A DNA stretch of 64,000 nt from Novilysobacter selenitireducens (GTDB taxonomy: Bacteria; Pseudomonadota; Gammaproteobacteria; Xanthomonadales; Xanthomonadaceae): contig NZ_JAINZW010000004.1 in NCBI RefSeq assembly GCF_020026895.1, positions 308,877 to 372,876 on the forward strand. The letters are read 5' to 3'. Below, piece by piece: positions 27,563 to 35,883 of this stretch. Made by a program: the position numbers and the translations under genes. Under the pieces are notes generated by a model. It was not told the origin of the DNA and did not search any database. It was given only the letters and a program-made list of their open reading frames with translations. Position 1 is the first letter of the stretch. Every line of letters starts with the position of its first letter.

Positions 27563-28774
27563 ATGGCAATGAGCGTCCTGCCCGCACTGTTGATACTGGC
27601 CACCGCCGCCCTGCCGGCCGCCCGGGCGCAACCCGGTACCGCGACGGATACGCAGCCCGTCACGTGGGACGCGGCGCTGCGCCTGCGGCATGAGCACGTG
27701 GATGACGATGCATTTAGCCAGCCCGCCGATGCCACGACGTTGCGACTGAGGGTGGGGCTGGGTGCGCGCTTCGCGCCGGGGTGGGAGGCCTACGCACAGG
27801 GGGAGGCCACCGCTGCGCTGCACGACGCCTACAACAGCACAGCCAACGGCAAGGGCACGTTGCCCGTCGTGGCCGATCCGCAATCGGCGGAGCTTAACCA
27901 GGCGTGGCTCGCGTGGACCGGCAATCGCGGCCACATGAGGGCGGGGCGCCAACGGGTGGTGCTCGACAACCAGCGCTGGGTCGGCCCCAGTGCATGGCGC
28001 CAGAACGAGCAGACGTTCGACGCGGTCGCGGGACGTTGGCAGGCCACGCCGGCCATGAGCGTGGCCTACGCATGGCTGGACCGCGTGCATCGGGTGAATA
28101 CCCGGCAGGCGCTGGATCCGCTCGCGCGCGACCGTGCGCTCGACAGCCACGTCGCGGAAATCGAGCACAAGCGCGGCGATCGGCGTGCCGGCGCATACCT
28201 CGTGCTGCACCGGGACCTCGACCAGCCCGGCGCGTCGACGCGTACGTACGGTGCGCGCTGGGCAGTGGACCGCATCCGCGAAGGCGCCGGCTGGAAGATG
28301 GCCCTTGATGTAGCGCGGCAGGACGAGCACGGCGACAACCCCGGCGACTTCTCACACGCGTACTGGAGGATCGAGCCTGCGATCGCGAGCCGGGGCCTGA
28401 CGGTCGGCGCGGGATGGGAGCACCTGGGCGGCGACGGGCGGCACGCGCTGCAGGCACCGCTGGGGACGCTGCACGCGTTCAATGGCTGGGCCGACATGTT
28501 CCTGGTCACCCCCGCGGGTGGCCTGGACGACCGGTTCGCATCGGTGGGCGGCCGGTTCCCGCAGCAGCTTGGCGCGCACGCGCCCACGTGGGTCCTGGCC
28601 TACCACGACTACCGCGCAGACACCGGTGGCGGCTACGGCCGCGAAGTCGATGCCTCCGTTTCGGTGCCCGTGTCGCCCTTCACGTCGGTCCTGCTGAAGC
28701 TTGCCGATTACCAGAGCCGCGGTTTCCGGAGCGACACGTGGAAAATGTGGCTGCAATTGGAATGGAGCCGATGA
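27563..28774 (+). CDS. Alginate-export-domain outer-membrane porin-like protein
   Basis: About 403 residues. The start MAMSVLPALLI gives a signal peptide cleaved near ARAQP; an in-frame ATG at 27530 lies upstream and a second at 27569. The mature part is a beta-barrel of alternating strands (for example WDAALRLRHEHVDDD, LNQAWLAWTGNRGHMRAGRQRV, ending WLQLEWSR), matching the AlgE/alginate-export-domain porins. Such proteins occur in denitrification loci and may admit nitrite or other small anions; the substrate here is unknown. An FNR box precedes it. Confidence 0.75.
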   Translation: MAMSVLPALLILATAALPAARAQPGTATDTQPVTWDAALRLRHEHVDDDAFSQPADATTLRLRVGLGARFAPGWEAYAQGEATAALHDAYNSTANGKGTLPVVADPQSAELNQAWLAWTGNRGHMRAGRQRVVLDNQRWVGPSAWRQNEQTFDAVAGRWQATPAMSVAYAWLDRVHRVNTRQALDPLARDRALDSHVAEIEHKRGDRRAGAYLVLHRDLDQPGASTRTYGARWAVDRIREGAGWKMALDVARQDEHGDNPGDFSHAYWRIEPAIASRGLTVGAGWEHLGGDGRHALQAPLGTLHAFNGWADMFLVTPAGGLDDRFASVGGRFPQQLGAHAPTWVLAYHDYRADTGGGYGREVDASVSVPVSPFTSVLLKLADYQSRGFRSDTWKMWLQLEWSR

Positions 28775-28787
28775 GAATCGTTCGCAA

Positions 28788-28801
28788 TTGACCTGGATCA
28801 G
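28788..28801. promoter_or_regulatory. FNR/DNR box upstream of the Cys-rich peptide operon
   Basis: TTGACCTGGATCAG, identical to the box at 17159-17172. Centre 61.5 bases before the ATG at 28856. Confidence 0.8.
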
Positions 28802-28855
28802 GGGACGGGGTGGAAGCGCGTGGTCCACTGGCCATCAACCTTCAGGAGCGACCCG

Positions 28856-28990
28856 ATGAACGACTGCGATTGCATGGAACTGATGCTGGACAACGCGACC
28901 GGCGTGCTCGAAGCGATGGACGCGGCCGGCGTCGGCTGCGCCTGCCCCGACGCGGGGCAGTCGTGCGACGAAGGCTGCGCCTGCCAGTAA
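28856..28990 (+). CDS. 44-residue cysteine-rich peptide
   Basis: Small ORF with Shine-Dalgarno AGGAG (28844-28848) eight bases before the ATG. The product has seven cysteines in 44 residues (C4, C6, C28, C30, C37, C41, C43): a CDC motif at the N-terminus, a predicted helix from about 7 to 24, then CAC, CDEGC and CAC. The arrangement resembles a metallothionein-like or redox/metal-binding peptide and has no signal sequence, so it should be cytoplasmic. The stop abuts the ATG of the DUF2249 gene with no gap, implying co-translation. I do not recognise the family. Metal or NO binding is inference from Cys content and FNR-type control. Confidence 0.75.
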   Translation: MNDCDCMELMLDNATGVLEAMDAAGVGCACPDAGQSCDEGCACQ

Positions 28991-29254
28991 ATGGGAGCCT
29001 TTCCCGTGACCGCCCTTCCGTCCACCCGCTCGTTGGATCTTCGCGAGCTTTCGGCGCCTGAACCCCTCATCCGCGCGCTGGATGCGGCGCGCCGCTTGCA
29101 GCCGGGAGAGGCACTCGAGGTGTACACCCCGCTCGTGCCCGGACCGTTGCTGGAACTGCTGGGCGAGGAGGGGGTGCACGCGAGCGTGACGCGGCTGGAC
29201 GAGGGCGGCGCATGCGTGCGGGTGCACCGTCCTCCTCTCACGCCCTGCGATTAG
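28991..29254 (+). CDS. DUF2249-family small protein
   Basis: 87 residues with SLDLRELSAPEPLIRALDAA, LQPGEALEVYTPLVPGPLLELL and a C-terminal strand, matching the TusA/IscA-like alpha-beta fold of DUF2249. These proteins are repeatedly found in NO-respiration gene clusters next to hemerythrin-like and NnrS-like genes; function unknown. It starts immediately after the Cys-rich peptide stop and overlaps the membrane-protein GTG by one base (TAGTG). Confidence 0.75.
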   Translation: MGAFPVTALPSTRSLDLRELSAPEPLIRALDAARRLQPGEALEVYTPLVPGPLLELLGEEGVHASVTRLDEGGACVRVHRPPLTPCD

Positions 29255-30489
29255 TGGCGAGGATCAGCATCGAACAGGCGCCGTCCCCACACGTGCCCCT
29301 GCGCTTCATCGTGACCGCCCCCGCATGGGGCGTGCTGGCCGGTGTCCTGCTGGCATGGGCGGGAGACTCGCTGCTGCTGACCCGCTGGGCGCCCGGCACG
29401 CTTGTGCTGGTGCACGCCCTTGCGCTCGGGGTCCTAGGCAACGTCATGCTCGGCAGCCTCATGCAGTTCCTGCCAGCCGCAGCCGGGGTCACGCCCTGGG
29501 GCGGAAACCGGGCCGCGTTCGTCCTGCATGCGGTGTTCAACGTCGGCACGGCGATGCTGCTGGCGGGATTCTGGTGGAGCGCGCCACGGCTGCTGGGCGC
29601 GGCCGCAGGCCTGCTCGTCGGCGCGTTCCTCCTGCTCGCCGCGATGACGCTGCCGGGCCTGCTGCGCGTGGCCACGCAACGCCTGCTGACGCGCGGAATC
29701 GCGCTGGCGGTCGCGTGCGGGGTCGTGGCGTCGGCCCTGGGTGCGCGCATGGCGCTGGGCCTGGCCGGGTACGCGGACTGGGGCCTGCCGCAGCAGCCAT
29801 GGGCCGACGTCCACGCCGCCTGGGCGTTGCTGGGTTGGGTGGGCATCCTCCTGGCCAGCGTCTCGCAGGTGGTCATGCCGATGTTCCAGGGCACGCGACC
29901 GATTCGCTCGGGGTGGCTGGTCGCGTGGCTGCTCATGGTGGTCCTTGCGTTGCTGGGGGCGACGCTGCAGGCCGCGCGCGACGCAGGTGAGGAGCTGCGC
30001 TGGACGGTCGCGCTGGCTGCCCTTGCTTTCACGCTGGAGGCGATGTGGCGGCAGCGCGGTCGTTCCCGGCGGACCGATGCGCCGCTGGTGATGGCGTGGC
30101 GGGTAGGCCTCGCGGCAGTGGCCAGCGGGGCAGTGGCGCTGCTGTGGGGCGCACCTGCAACGGTGTCGGGTGCACTCGTGCTGGGGCTTGGGCTGCCCAT
30201 GCTGCTCGTCGGCATGCTGCTCGAGATCGTCGCGTTCCTGGGCTGGATCACGCTGCGCCGGACGGTGCCGCGGGGCACGCGCGTGCCCGGCGTCAATCGG
30301 TTGCTTGGCGACGGCGGGAAGAAGGTCGCGATCGCCGGCGTCTGCCTCTCGGGCGTGCTGGTGGTGGCGGCCTCGGCATGGCCCACGCCACTGCTGGCGC
30401 ATGCGGCAGGCGTGGCGACGGCGGCAGCCTATTGCGTCCTTTTACTGGTGCTGGCCCGGGTGGCCCGGCGCAGCAGTACCGGCGTCTGA
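29254..30489 (+). CDS. Polytopic membrane protein with His-bearing helices (NnrS/heme-copper-oxidase-like topology)
   Basis: 411 residues from GTG (29254), which overlaps the DUF2249 stop as TAGTG; an earlier ATG at 29212 would overlap further. About 11-12 membrane helices. Two helices carry His in settings recalling NnrS or CcoN: VLVHALALGVLGNVMLGSLM with following QFLP, and WADVHAAWALLGWVGI with MPMFQGT. No full CuB triad is evident, so it is not a terminal oxidase. I do not recognise a named family with certainty. Operon context suggests a membrane heme protein for NO handling; that is inference. Confidence 0.65.
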   Translation: MARISIEQAPSPHVPLRFIVTAPAWGVLAGVLLAWAGDSLLLTRWAPGTLVLVHALALGVLGNVMLGSLMQFLPAAAGVTPWGGNRAAFVLHAVFNVGTAMLLAGFWWSAPRLLGAAAGLLVGAFLLLAAMTLPGLLRVATQRLLTRGIALAVACGVVASALGARMALGLAGYADWGLPQQPWADVHAAWALLGWVGILLASVSQVVMPMFQGTRPIRSGWLVAWLLMVVLALLGATLQAARDAGEELRWTVALAALAFTLEAMWRQRGRSRRTDAPLVMAWRVGLAAVASGAVALLWGAPATVSGALVLGLGLPMLLVGMLLEIVAFLGWITLRRTVPRGTRVPGVNRLLGDGGKKVAIAGVCLSGVLVVAASAWPTPLLAHAAGVATAAAYCVLLLVLARVARRSSTGV

Positions 30490-30532
30490 AATTGCCCGGG
30501 CGCGGCGGCGCTGCGGTGGCATCGGGAAACGA

Positions 30533-31660
30533 TCACGCAGGCGATCCGCACGGCGCGTCATCGGTGTCAGCGCACGCCACTTCGCAGCGGTCGCGTCCCA
30601 GTGCCTTGGCGCGATAGAGGGCGGCATCGGCGCGCGCGAGCAGTTCGCCCACGGTCTCGGGTGGGCGCAGGCAGGCCAGCCCGACGCTGGCGGTGACCCG
30701 CAGGGTGTCGCCCGGCGCGGGAATCGCGAGAGCACCGATGTGCTCGCGTATCCGCTCCATTACCGCAACCGCCTGCTCCGGTTCCGTCCCCGGCAGGATG
30801 ACCAGGAACTCCTCGCCCCCGAACCGTGCCGCCAGGTCGATGGCCCGCACCTGTTCCTGGAGTGCGCCGGCCACCATTACCAGCGTCAGGTCCCCCACTG
30901 CGTGGCCCCAAGTGTCGTTCACGCGCTTGAAGTGGTCCAGGTCGATCATGGCCACGGTGAGCGGCTCCCGGCGGCGGATCGCGCGGGCCCGCTCGGACTG
31001 CAGGCGATCCTCGGCAAAACGCCGGTTGGCCAGGCCGGTGAGGCCATCGGTAGAGGCATCGCGCTGGGCACCCAGCAGATCCACCAGCAGGCGGACCTGC
31101 ATGTGGCCGCCCCACGCCGCAAGGCCGAGGATGAGCACGAACAGCCAGGCATCGTTTGCGAAGGCGTGGTCGAGCGTCCGGGTACCCGCCAGAAGGGGGG
31201 CACACAGGAGCGCCGCCGGTGCCAGGCCAAGCAGCAGGCTGCGTCCCCAGGTCAGCGGGAATATCGCCAGCTGCGCGGCAATGACGAACGGGAACAGGCC
31301 ATACCCCAGGCTGAGCCCGGCCTTACCCGGGGCGAGCAGGTATTGGAGCAGCCCGAATCCGAGCGTTTGCAACCCGATGAAGCCCGCCATGGCCGCTTGC
31401 ATCGAAGGTCGCTCGCGCAGCTTCGAGATTGCCAGCAGTGCAGCGGCGAGCGCGACGCGCACCGGGGCTGCGCGCGCGGCGGTCGCGGCGTCGAGGCCGG
31501 CCACGTCCACGCCTATCCAGGCCACGCACAGGACGGCGACGATCCGTGCCAGCTGCGCCAGGCGCGAGCGGACCACGGCGGCCTGTTGGAGCTGGCACGC
31601 GGCCGGCACTGCGTGCGCGCGGGCCAGGACGACGCCGAGCTGCTTCCAGCGCGTGGTCAC
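30533..31660 (-). CDS. Membrane diguanylate cyclase (GGDEF)
   Basis: 375 residues. About five to six N-terminal membrane helices (roughly 35-175) precede a GGDEF domain (about 195-360) with active-site GGEEF in RFGGEEFLVILPG and the product-inhibition I-site RAID (RxxD) just upstream. Both catalytic and inhibitory motifs are intact, so active c-di-GMP synthesis is likely. It converges on the Cys-rich peptide operon. The sensory input through the membrane region is unknown. Confidence 0.9.
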   Translation of the reverse strand: MTTRWKQLGVVLARAHAVPAACQLQQAAVVRSRLAQLARIVAVLCVAWIGVDVAGLDAATAARAAPVRVALAAALLAISKLRERPSMQAAMAGFIGLQTLGFGLLQYLLAPGKAGLSLGYGLFPFVIAAQLAIFPLTWGRSLLLGLAPAALLCAPLLAGTRTLDHAFANDAWLFVLILGLAAWGGHMQVRLLVDLLGAQRDASTDGLTGLANRRFAEDRLQSERARAIRRREPLTVAMIDLDHFKRVNDTWGHAVGDLTLVMVAGALQEQVRAIDLAARFGGEEFLVILPGTEPEQAVAVMERIREHIGALAIPAPGDTLRVTASVGLACLRPPETVGELLARADAALYRAKALGRDRCEVACADTDDAPCGSPA

Positions 31661-31811
31661 GCGGGTTTCCGTCGGAACATTGATGGCGATACGCCCACCC
31701 AGCCCACGTGGCGGCTCTCGACACGGCGTGATGCCGGCCGTCGCTGGCCTGCGCTCCCGAGGGTTGCGTGCAGTGGCTGGGTCACCGGAGTTTTCCAGCC
31801 GACGTCGGCCG

Positions 31812-32051
31812 TCAGCCCGAGCAGCCGCCGCAGCAGATCGAGGGCACGCGCTCTATGTGGTCGGCGACGAGCGGCAAGCCCAGGCCATGCATCAGCGATA
31901 CGAGTTCGTGCGGCTCGACGGTGGCCGAGACCCGGATGATCGAAGTGCCAGGCTGGATGTCGGCGACGGCGGCCGGGTCCAACGCGCGCAGCGCGTCCTC
32001 GATTGAGTCGATGCCGGGCAGTGGACCGTTGGCGTTGATGCGGAATTCCAT
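31812..32051 (-). CDS. 79-residue protein with C-terminal CCGGC tail, HMA-like fold without CxxC
   Basis: Starts MEFRINANG and shows a beta-alpha-beta-beta-alpha-beta pattern like HMA copper-chaperone domains (IEDALRALD... LVSLMHGLGL), but lacks the usual N-terminal CxxC. Its cysteines instead sit in a C-terminal tail ending ICCGGCSG. The HMA protein at 35416-35655 ends with nearly the same tail. A perfect-half-site FNR box lies 120 bases upstream, downstream of the copper receptor gene. Metal binding is inferred; no named family recognised. Confidence 0.7.
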   Translation of the reverse strand: MEFRINANGPLPGIDSIEDALRALDPAAVADIQPGTSIIRVSATVEPHELVSLMHGLGLPLVADHIERVPSICCGGCSG

Positions 32052-32164
32052 GCCTCGCTCCGCGGGTTGACGGCGTGCCGCCGGCCGCTGTCCCGCGGCT
32101 GTCGTCCAGGAAGGGACGCGGGGGCGGGGCACGCACATTGTTCACCAGCGGACGCCCCGGCTCC

Positions 32165-32178
32165 CTGATCTGGATCAG
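32165..32178. promoter_or_regulatory. FNR/DNR box upstream of the CCGGC-tail gene
   Basis: CTGATCTGGATCAG; the half-sites are exact inverted repeats of each other (CTGAT/ATCAG). Centre 120.5 bases before the ATG at 32051. Confidence 0.7.
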
Positions 32179-32268
32179 TTTGTGTGCACGGGGCGCGGTA
32201 TGTGCGGGGATGCCTTCCGCATGGCGCCGCGTTCGCGGTGCCATGCGCGGTCGTCGTCCGGGAAGGCA

Positions 32269-34344
32269 TCAGAAGCGGAAGTCGGCCTTCATCCACAGGT
32301 TGCGGCCGGGCTCCTTGATGCGGGTCGCATCGGCCGGGAACCCGAAATCGGCGCTGCCGGCCAGGTTGAGGTGTTCGCTGTAGGTCCGGTCCAGCAGGTT
32401 GTCCACGCCGACGGTGACCTGGGCATGTTCGTTGAACCGGTAGGCGGCATTGAGCGCCAGTACGGCGAAGCCTGCGCTGGGTCCGATGTCGCGGCCGGTG
32501 ACATTGCCCTGTCCGATCGAAACGCGGTCCTGGTGCGCCGCGGCCCTGACCAGCCCGCCGAACGTCCATTGGTCGCGTGCGTAGCTCGCCGACAGCCGGG
32601 CTTCCAGCGGAGGCATCTGCGGCAGCGGCCTATCGTCGGTGCGGTTCTGGCCCCACGACCATGCCAGCGAGCCTTCCAGCTTGAGCGCCGGCGTCGCCTC
32701 AACCTCGATACCGGCTTCCGCACCATGGATGCGCGCGTCCACGTTGCGCGCCCGCGTCGTGGGGGCCATGCCCGAGGCCATCGGATAATCGAGGAGGACA
32801 TAGTCGGCGATGCGCCCGGCATAGGCCGACACCCAGGTCTTGGCGCGGTCGCCACGGTGCTCAAGGCCGATATCGAGCTGGGTAGTGCGCTCGGGCTGGA
32901 TGCCCGCGAAGGCGTTGGGCGCGCCGGCCGGTCCCATGGTGGGCGAGAACAGCTCCCAGTAGTCGGGCATGCGCTGGACATGGCCGAGGCCTGCGAACCA
33001 CTGGACCTGGCCGGCGGTGTCTTCCCACCGCACGAATCCGGCCGGCAGCGTTTCACGGCGTGCCTGCCGGAAGGTGGGGTTGGGCATCGGCATCATGCCG
33101 CGCGACATCGGTCGCTGGTCCACCGCCGTTGCGCGGTCGAGGCGTGCACCAGCAATGAGCCGTGCGTCGTCATCGTGGTGCCACGTCACCTCCGCGAATC
33201 CGCCAATGCTGCGCAGGCGTGCATCCTCCAGCCATGGCCGGGCCAGGTACGCGCCGCGGCCGGCGGCCGAGCGCTGGCGGTGGGTGCTGTCCTGCCCGTC
33301 GACGCCGACCGTCCACTGGAACGATCCGGTGTCGGCGTCCATCACGATGCGGCCGCCCTGGCTGGTGCGCGATACGTTTGACGCCATCGGCATGGGCATC
33401 GGGCCTGCGGGGTTGGGCGCGCGAAGGGTGTAGTTGTCCATCACGTGGTCGACGGTATTGCGGTAGAGGCGCGCCTCCACGGTGCCCAGGTCGCCCGGCA
33501 GATCGCGGTGCTCGACACGCAGGTGCGTGCTCTCGCGGTCGAACTGGCTGCCATCCATGGCACGACCCGCGTAACGGGCCTGGCCGTCGCCGCGGCCTAC
33601 GCCGGCCTGCACCAGCAATGCATCAGTCGGTGTCCAGCCCACTGCTGCATCTGCATTCCACTTGTCCCATGCAGATGGGACCCGGCGGCCGTCACCGTCG
33701 CGGTAGTCGTCCGCGCGGGACTGGTTGGCGCTGATGCGGGCAAACCCCCGCGACGCACCCGCGCTCACGTCCAGCGCCTGGTCGCGGCGGCCGAAGGAGC
33801 CGACGAGTGCGCTCCCGCTACCTTCCATCCCGGGCTCGGGAAAGTAGGGCGCTTCGCGCTCGAACCGCACGGTGCCCGCCGAGGCGCCCGGGCCCCACAG
33901 GACGGTTTGCGGTCCCTTGACCACGACCAGGCGGTCGAAGGTTTCGGGCGCGACGTAGGACATCGCGTTGTCCATGCGCGAGGGGCACGCGCCATGCGTG
34001 GCGCCTTCCCCCGCGAGCAGGTTGAGGCGCGAGCCGAACATGCCGCGCAGCACGGGGTCGGAATTGGTGCCGCCATTGCGCACCGCGTTGAAGCCCGGGA
34101 TCGTCCGCAGGTAGTCGCTGCCGTCGCTGGCCGGGACCGGTTGGCGGGGCAGGCGGGGGTCGGTCTCGAAGGTCAGCGCGCTCGAGGGTGCGACGCCATA
34201 CACGACGACGGTTTGGATCTGGACGGGGTCGGCCGTCGGGGCCTCGGCGGCAGTCGCGGCGAGGGCGCCGGGCGCCGCCAGCAGCGCGCCGATCATGGCG
34301 GCAAGCGGGGCGACCCGTGGAAGCTGTACGACAGAAGGGGACAT
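32269..34344 (-). CDS. oprC: OprC/NosA-like TonB-dependent copper receptor
   Basis: 691-residue outer-membrane receptor. After a signal peptide, a TonB-box region (QTVVVYG) and plug contain GEGATHGACPSRMDNAMSY and FDRLVVVKGPQTVLWGPGASAG, the signature of the TonB-dependent copper receptor family. Met-rich loops (PMPMPM, SRGMMPMPNP) fit copper binding. The C-terminus ends in Phe (WMKADFRF). NosA/OprC proteins import copper needed by NirK, NosZ and oxidases. A DUF2946-like gene lies 89 bases upstream on the same strand. Confidence 0.92.
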   Translation of the reverse strand: MSPSVVQLPRVAPLAAMIGALLAAPGALAATAAEAPTADPVQIQTVVVYGVAPSSALTFETDPRLPRQPVPASDGSDYLRTIPGFNAVRNGGTNSDPVLRGMFGSRLNLLAGEGATHGACPSRMDNAMSYVAPETFDRLVVVKGPQTVLWGPGASAGTVRFEREAPYFPEPGMEGSGSALVGSFGRRDQALDVSAGASRGFARISANQSRADDYRDGDGRRVPSAWDKWNADAAVGWTPTDALLVQAGVGRGDGQARYAGRAMDGSQFDRESTHLRVEHRDLPGDLGTVEARLYRNTVDHVMDNYTLRAPNPAGPMPMPMASNVSRTSQGGRIVMDADTGSFQWTVGVDGQDSTHRQRSAAGRGAYLARPWLEDARLRSIGGFAEVTWHHDDDARLIAGARLDRATAVDQRPMSRGMMPMPNPTFRQARRETLPAGFVRWEDTAGQVQWFAGLGHVQRMPDYWELFSPTMGPAGAPNAFAGIQPERTTQLDIGLEHRGDRAKTWVSAYAGRIADYVLLDYPMASGMAPTTRARNVDARIHGAEAGIEVEATPALKLEGSLAWSWGQNRTDDRPLPQMPPLEARLSASYARDQWTFGGLVRAAAHQDRVSIGQGNVTGRDIGPSAGFAVLALNAAYRFNEHAQVTVGVDNLLDRTYSEHLNLAGSADFGFPADATRIKEPGRNLWMKADFRF

Positions 34345-34433
34345 GGTGGTGCTCCGGATTCCGGCACGAACGGGGCTATCCCGCCGTTCGGCGGTGTGCA
34401 GATAGGGGGTTCAGGGCGATGCGGCGCGGGGCG

Positions 34434-34862
34434 TCATGCCCGGCGAGGCGGCCCGCGTGATCCCAGTCCACACGGGTAGCCGCGCGTTGGCAGTACCCCG
34501 GGTTTCCATGCCGGCGCGACCGGCAGCACCAGCACCGCGTCATGCAACGATGCGCCACGCGAATGCACCAGATCGGGCGAAGACAACGCCAGGCACGCCT
34601 GGCACTCGCATTCCTGTGCGGCGCTGTCGACCGCACCGTCCTCGCCTGCATGGCGGTCGACGGATGCGACGTGCGCATGGCCCGGCGGCATGGCGTTTGC
34701 CGCGGATGCATGGGTCGGTGCGGGGGTGTCCAGGCCGCCATGGGCCGCGCATTGCAGGGCGTGCCGATATGAGGCGGCTGCCAGCGCCGGTTGCAGGACC
34801 GCTGCCCAGACCACCAGCCAGGTGACCAGCTTGAATCGGCGGTGGCGCATCCCATGGAGCAT
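34434..34862 (-). CDS. DUF2946-like small exported Cys/His-rich protein
   Basis: 142 residues with a hydrophobic N-terminus (LVTWLVVWAAVLQPALAAA) that may be a signal peptide or anchor, a His-containing middle (PPGHAHVASVDRHAG) and CECQAC (about residue 85-90). Size, motif and position directly upstream of a TonB-dependent copper receptor fit the DUF2946 family, whose members often accompany copper-uptake receptors. ATGs at 34862 and 34850 are both possible. Function unknown. Confidence 0.65.
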   Translation of the reverse strand: MLHGMRHRRFKLVTWLVVWAAVLQPALAAASYRHALQCAAHGGLDTPAPTHASAANAMPPGHAHVASVDRHAGEDGAVDSAAQECECQACLALSSPDLVHSRGASLHDAVLVLPVAPAWKPGVLPTRGYPCGLGSRGPPRRA

Positions 34863-34886
34863 AGGTCGACATTATTCATGCGCTTG

Positions 34887-34907
34887 CTTGAAACGCCTTG
34901 CTTCAAG
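34887..34907. promoter_or_regulatory. Inverted repeat upstream of the DUF2946-like/copper receptor genes
   Basis: CTTGAA and TTCAAG separated by nine bases, 25 bases upstream of the 34862 ATG. This is a possible operator for a copper-responsive regulator. The rest of 34863-35128 holds no ORF I can support. Confidence 0.3.
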
Positions 34908-35128
34908 TCAAGCCGCCGTCGACTTGCGTGCGTCAATCCAATGCACACGGGTTCGGGCGACACGCCACCGACGTCGGTGCGTCGGGGGCGCTGGATACGC
35001 GTACAGGGGGAAGCGTCCAGGCCGACCGCAACGGCGGCGCGTCCTTGGCTAATCGCAAAACCATGCGGTCCGGGTAACGATCTGCGTGGTGTTCGATTGC
35101 CGGTCTCTGCGCACTGCAGGTGCGCGCG

Positions 35129-35356
35129 TCACTCGACAGGCAATTGCAGGATCCGTCCCGTGGCGTCGGTCAACACCCGAAGGCGGGCCTTGCCGTAGTA
35201 GAAGGTGAAGCGGTAGGTGCCCGAGTCCTCGCCGGTGCCGCGCTCGCAGAGCGTGGTGATCCGGCGGGTTTCCATCAGCTCGCGGAAACGCTCGAGCGGC
35301 AGGTCCAGGCCCTGTGCAATGGGAGCGGCACTGACTTCAATCGGTGACGTGGGCAT
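35129..35356 (-). CDS. Small conserved-looking protein (DUF6522-like)
   Basis: 75 residues, MPTSPIEVSAAPIAQGLDL, then FRELMETRRITTLCERGTGED, TYRFTFYYGKARLRVLTD and a final strand. The pattern (short N-terminal strand, helix, TLCERGxGED, antiparallel strands, TDxxGRIL) resembles the small DUF6522-type proteins found in denitrifiers; this match is from memory of the pattern. It follows the HMA protein gene by 59 bases and is probably in its operon. Function unknown. Confidence 0.6.
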   Translation of the reverse strand: MPTSPIEVSAAPIAQGLDLPLERFRELMETRRITTLCERGTGEDSGTYRFTFYYGKARLRVLTDATGRILQLPVE

Positions 35357-35415
35357 CGGACTGTCGGGCTGGCTGCACGCCGCAGCCAGCCGGGTTCATC
35401 GCCTTGCAGCCAGGC

Positions 35416-35655
35416 TCAGGAGCAGCCGCCGCAGCAATCGCTGCCGGCGCCGCTGTGCGGCGCGGCCGCGCTGGCCGCGTAGCCTGCCGCGCTCAACGCG
35501 TCGATGGCTTGCTGTTGCGTGATACCGCCCTCGATGCGCACGCGGCTCTCGGCGATATCCACGGTCACGTCGGCGTCGCCATCCACGGCGTGGATCGCCT
35601 TCTCGATGGCAGGGGGGCACTTGTCGCAGGTGATGTTTTCCACGTCGAGCAACAT
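35416..35655 (-). CDS. HMA-domain metal-binding protein with CCGGCS tail
   Basis: 79-residue CopZ-like protein. N-terminal HMA domain MLLDVENITCDKCPPAIEKAI with C10 and C13 (CDKC, the MTCxxC-type copper site) and ITQQQAIDALSAAGY as second helix. A short Gly/Ser/His linker and a C-terminal SDCCGGCS tail add three cysteines. Likely a cytoplasmic copper chaperone. It is preceded by an FNR box and shares its tail with the protein at 31812-32051. Confidence 0.85.
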   Translation of the reverse strand: MLLDVENITCDKCPPAIEKAIHAVDGDADVTVDIAESRVRIEGGITQQQAIDALSAAGYAASAAAPHSGAGSDCCGGCS

Positions 35656-35723
35656 GGCGGGACTTCCTCTTGTTCAACCCGGGATCGGGAGCCGCAGCAT
35701 CGCCCAGGCACGGCGCGCGGCCC

Positions 35724-35737
35724 TTGATGTGGGTCAG
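35724..35737. promoter_or_regulatory. FNR box upstream of the HMA protein gene
   Basis: TTGATGTGGGTCAG, centre 75.5 bases before the ATG at 35655. Confidence 0.75.
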
Positions 35738-35824
35738 GTGCAACGCGGATGCAGCAGGACGTAACGTTGCGTGCCACGTACCACTTCGCAGGTGCGCGCA
35801 TGGCACGCGGGCTGCGGAACGGAA

Positions 35825-35848
35825 ACGGGCGGCCATGGGGCCGCCCGT
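35825..35848 (-). terminator. Hairpin downstream of azurin
   Basis: A perfect 10-bp stem ACGGGCGGCC/GGCCGCCCGT with ATGG loop, 36 bases after the azurin stop. On the minus strand it is followed by a weak T-rich tract (TTTCCGTT), so it is a likely terminator or mRNA-end stabiliser. Confidence 0.65.
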
Positions 35849-35883
35849 AGGTGATGCCGTCCGGCGCGGGGCCGGTAGCGGTA

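Noticed and set aside
34863..35128. Possible small gene between the DUF2946-like gene and the 75-residue protein
   Set aside because: Short frames exist, but none has a ribosome binding site or protein-like composition.
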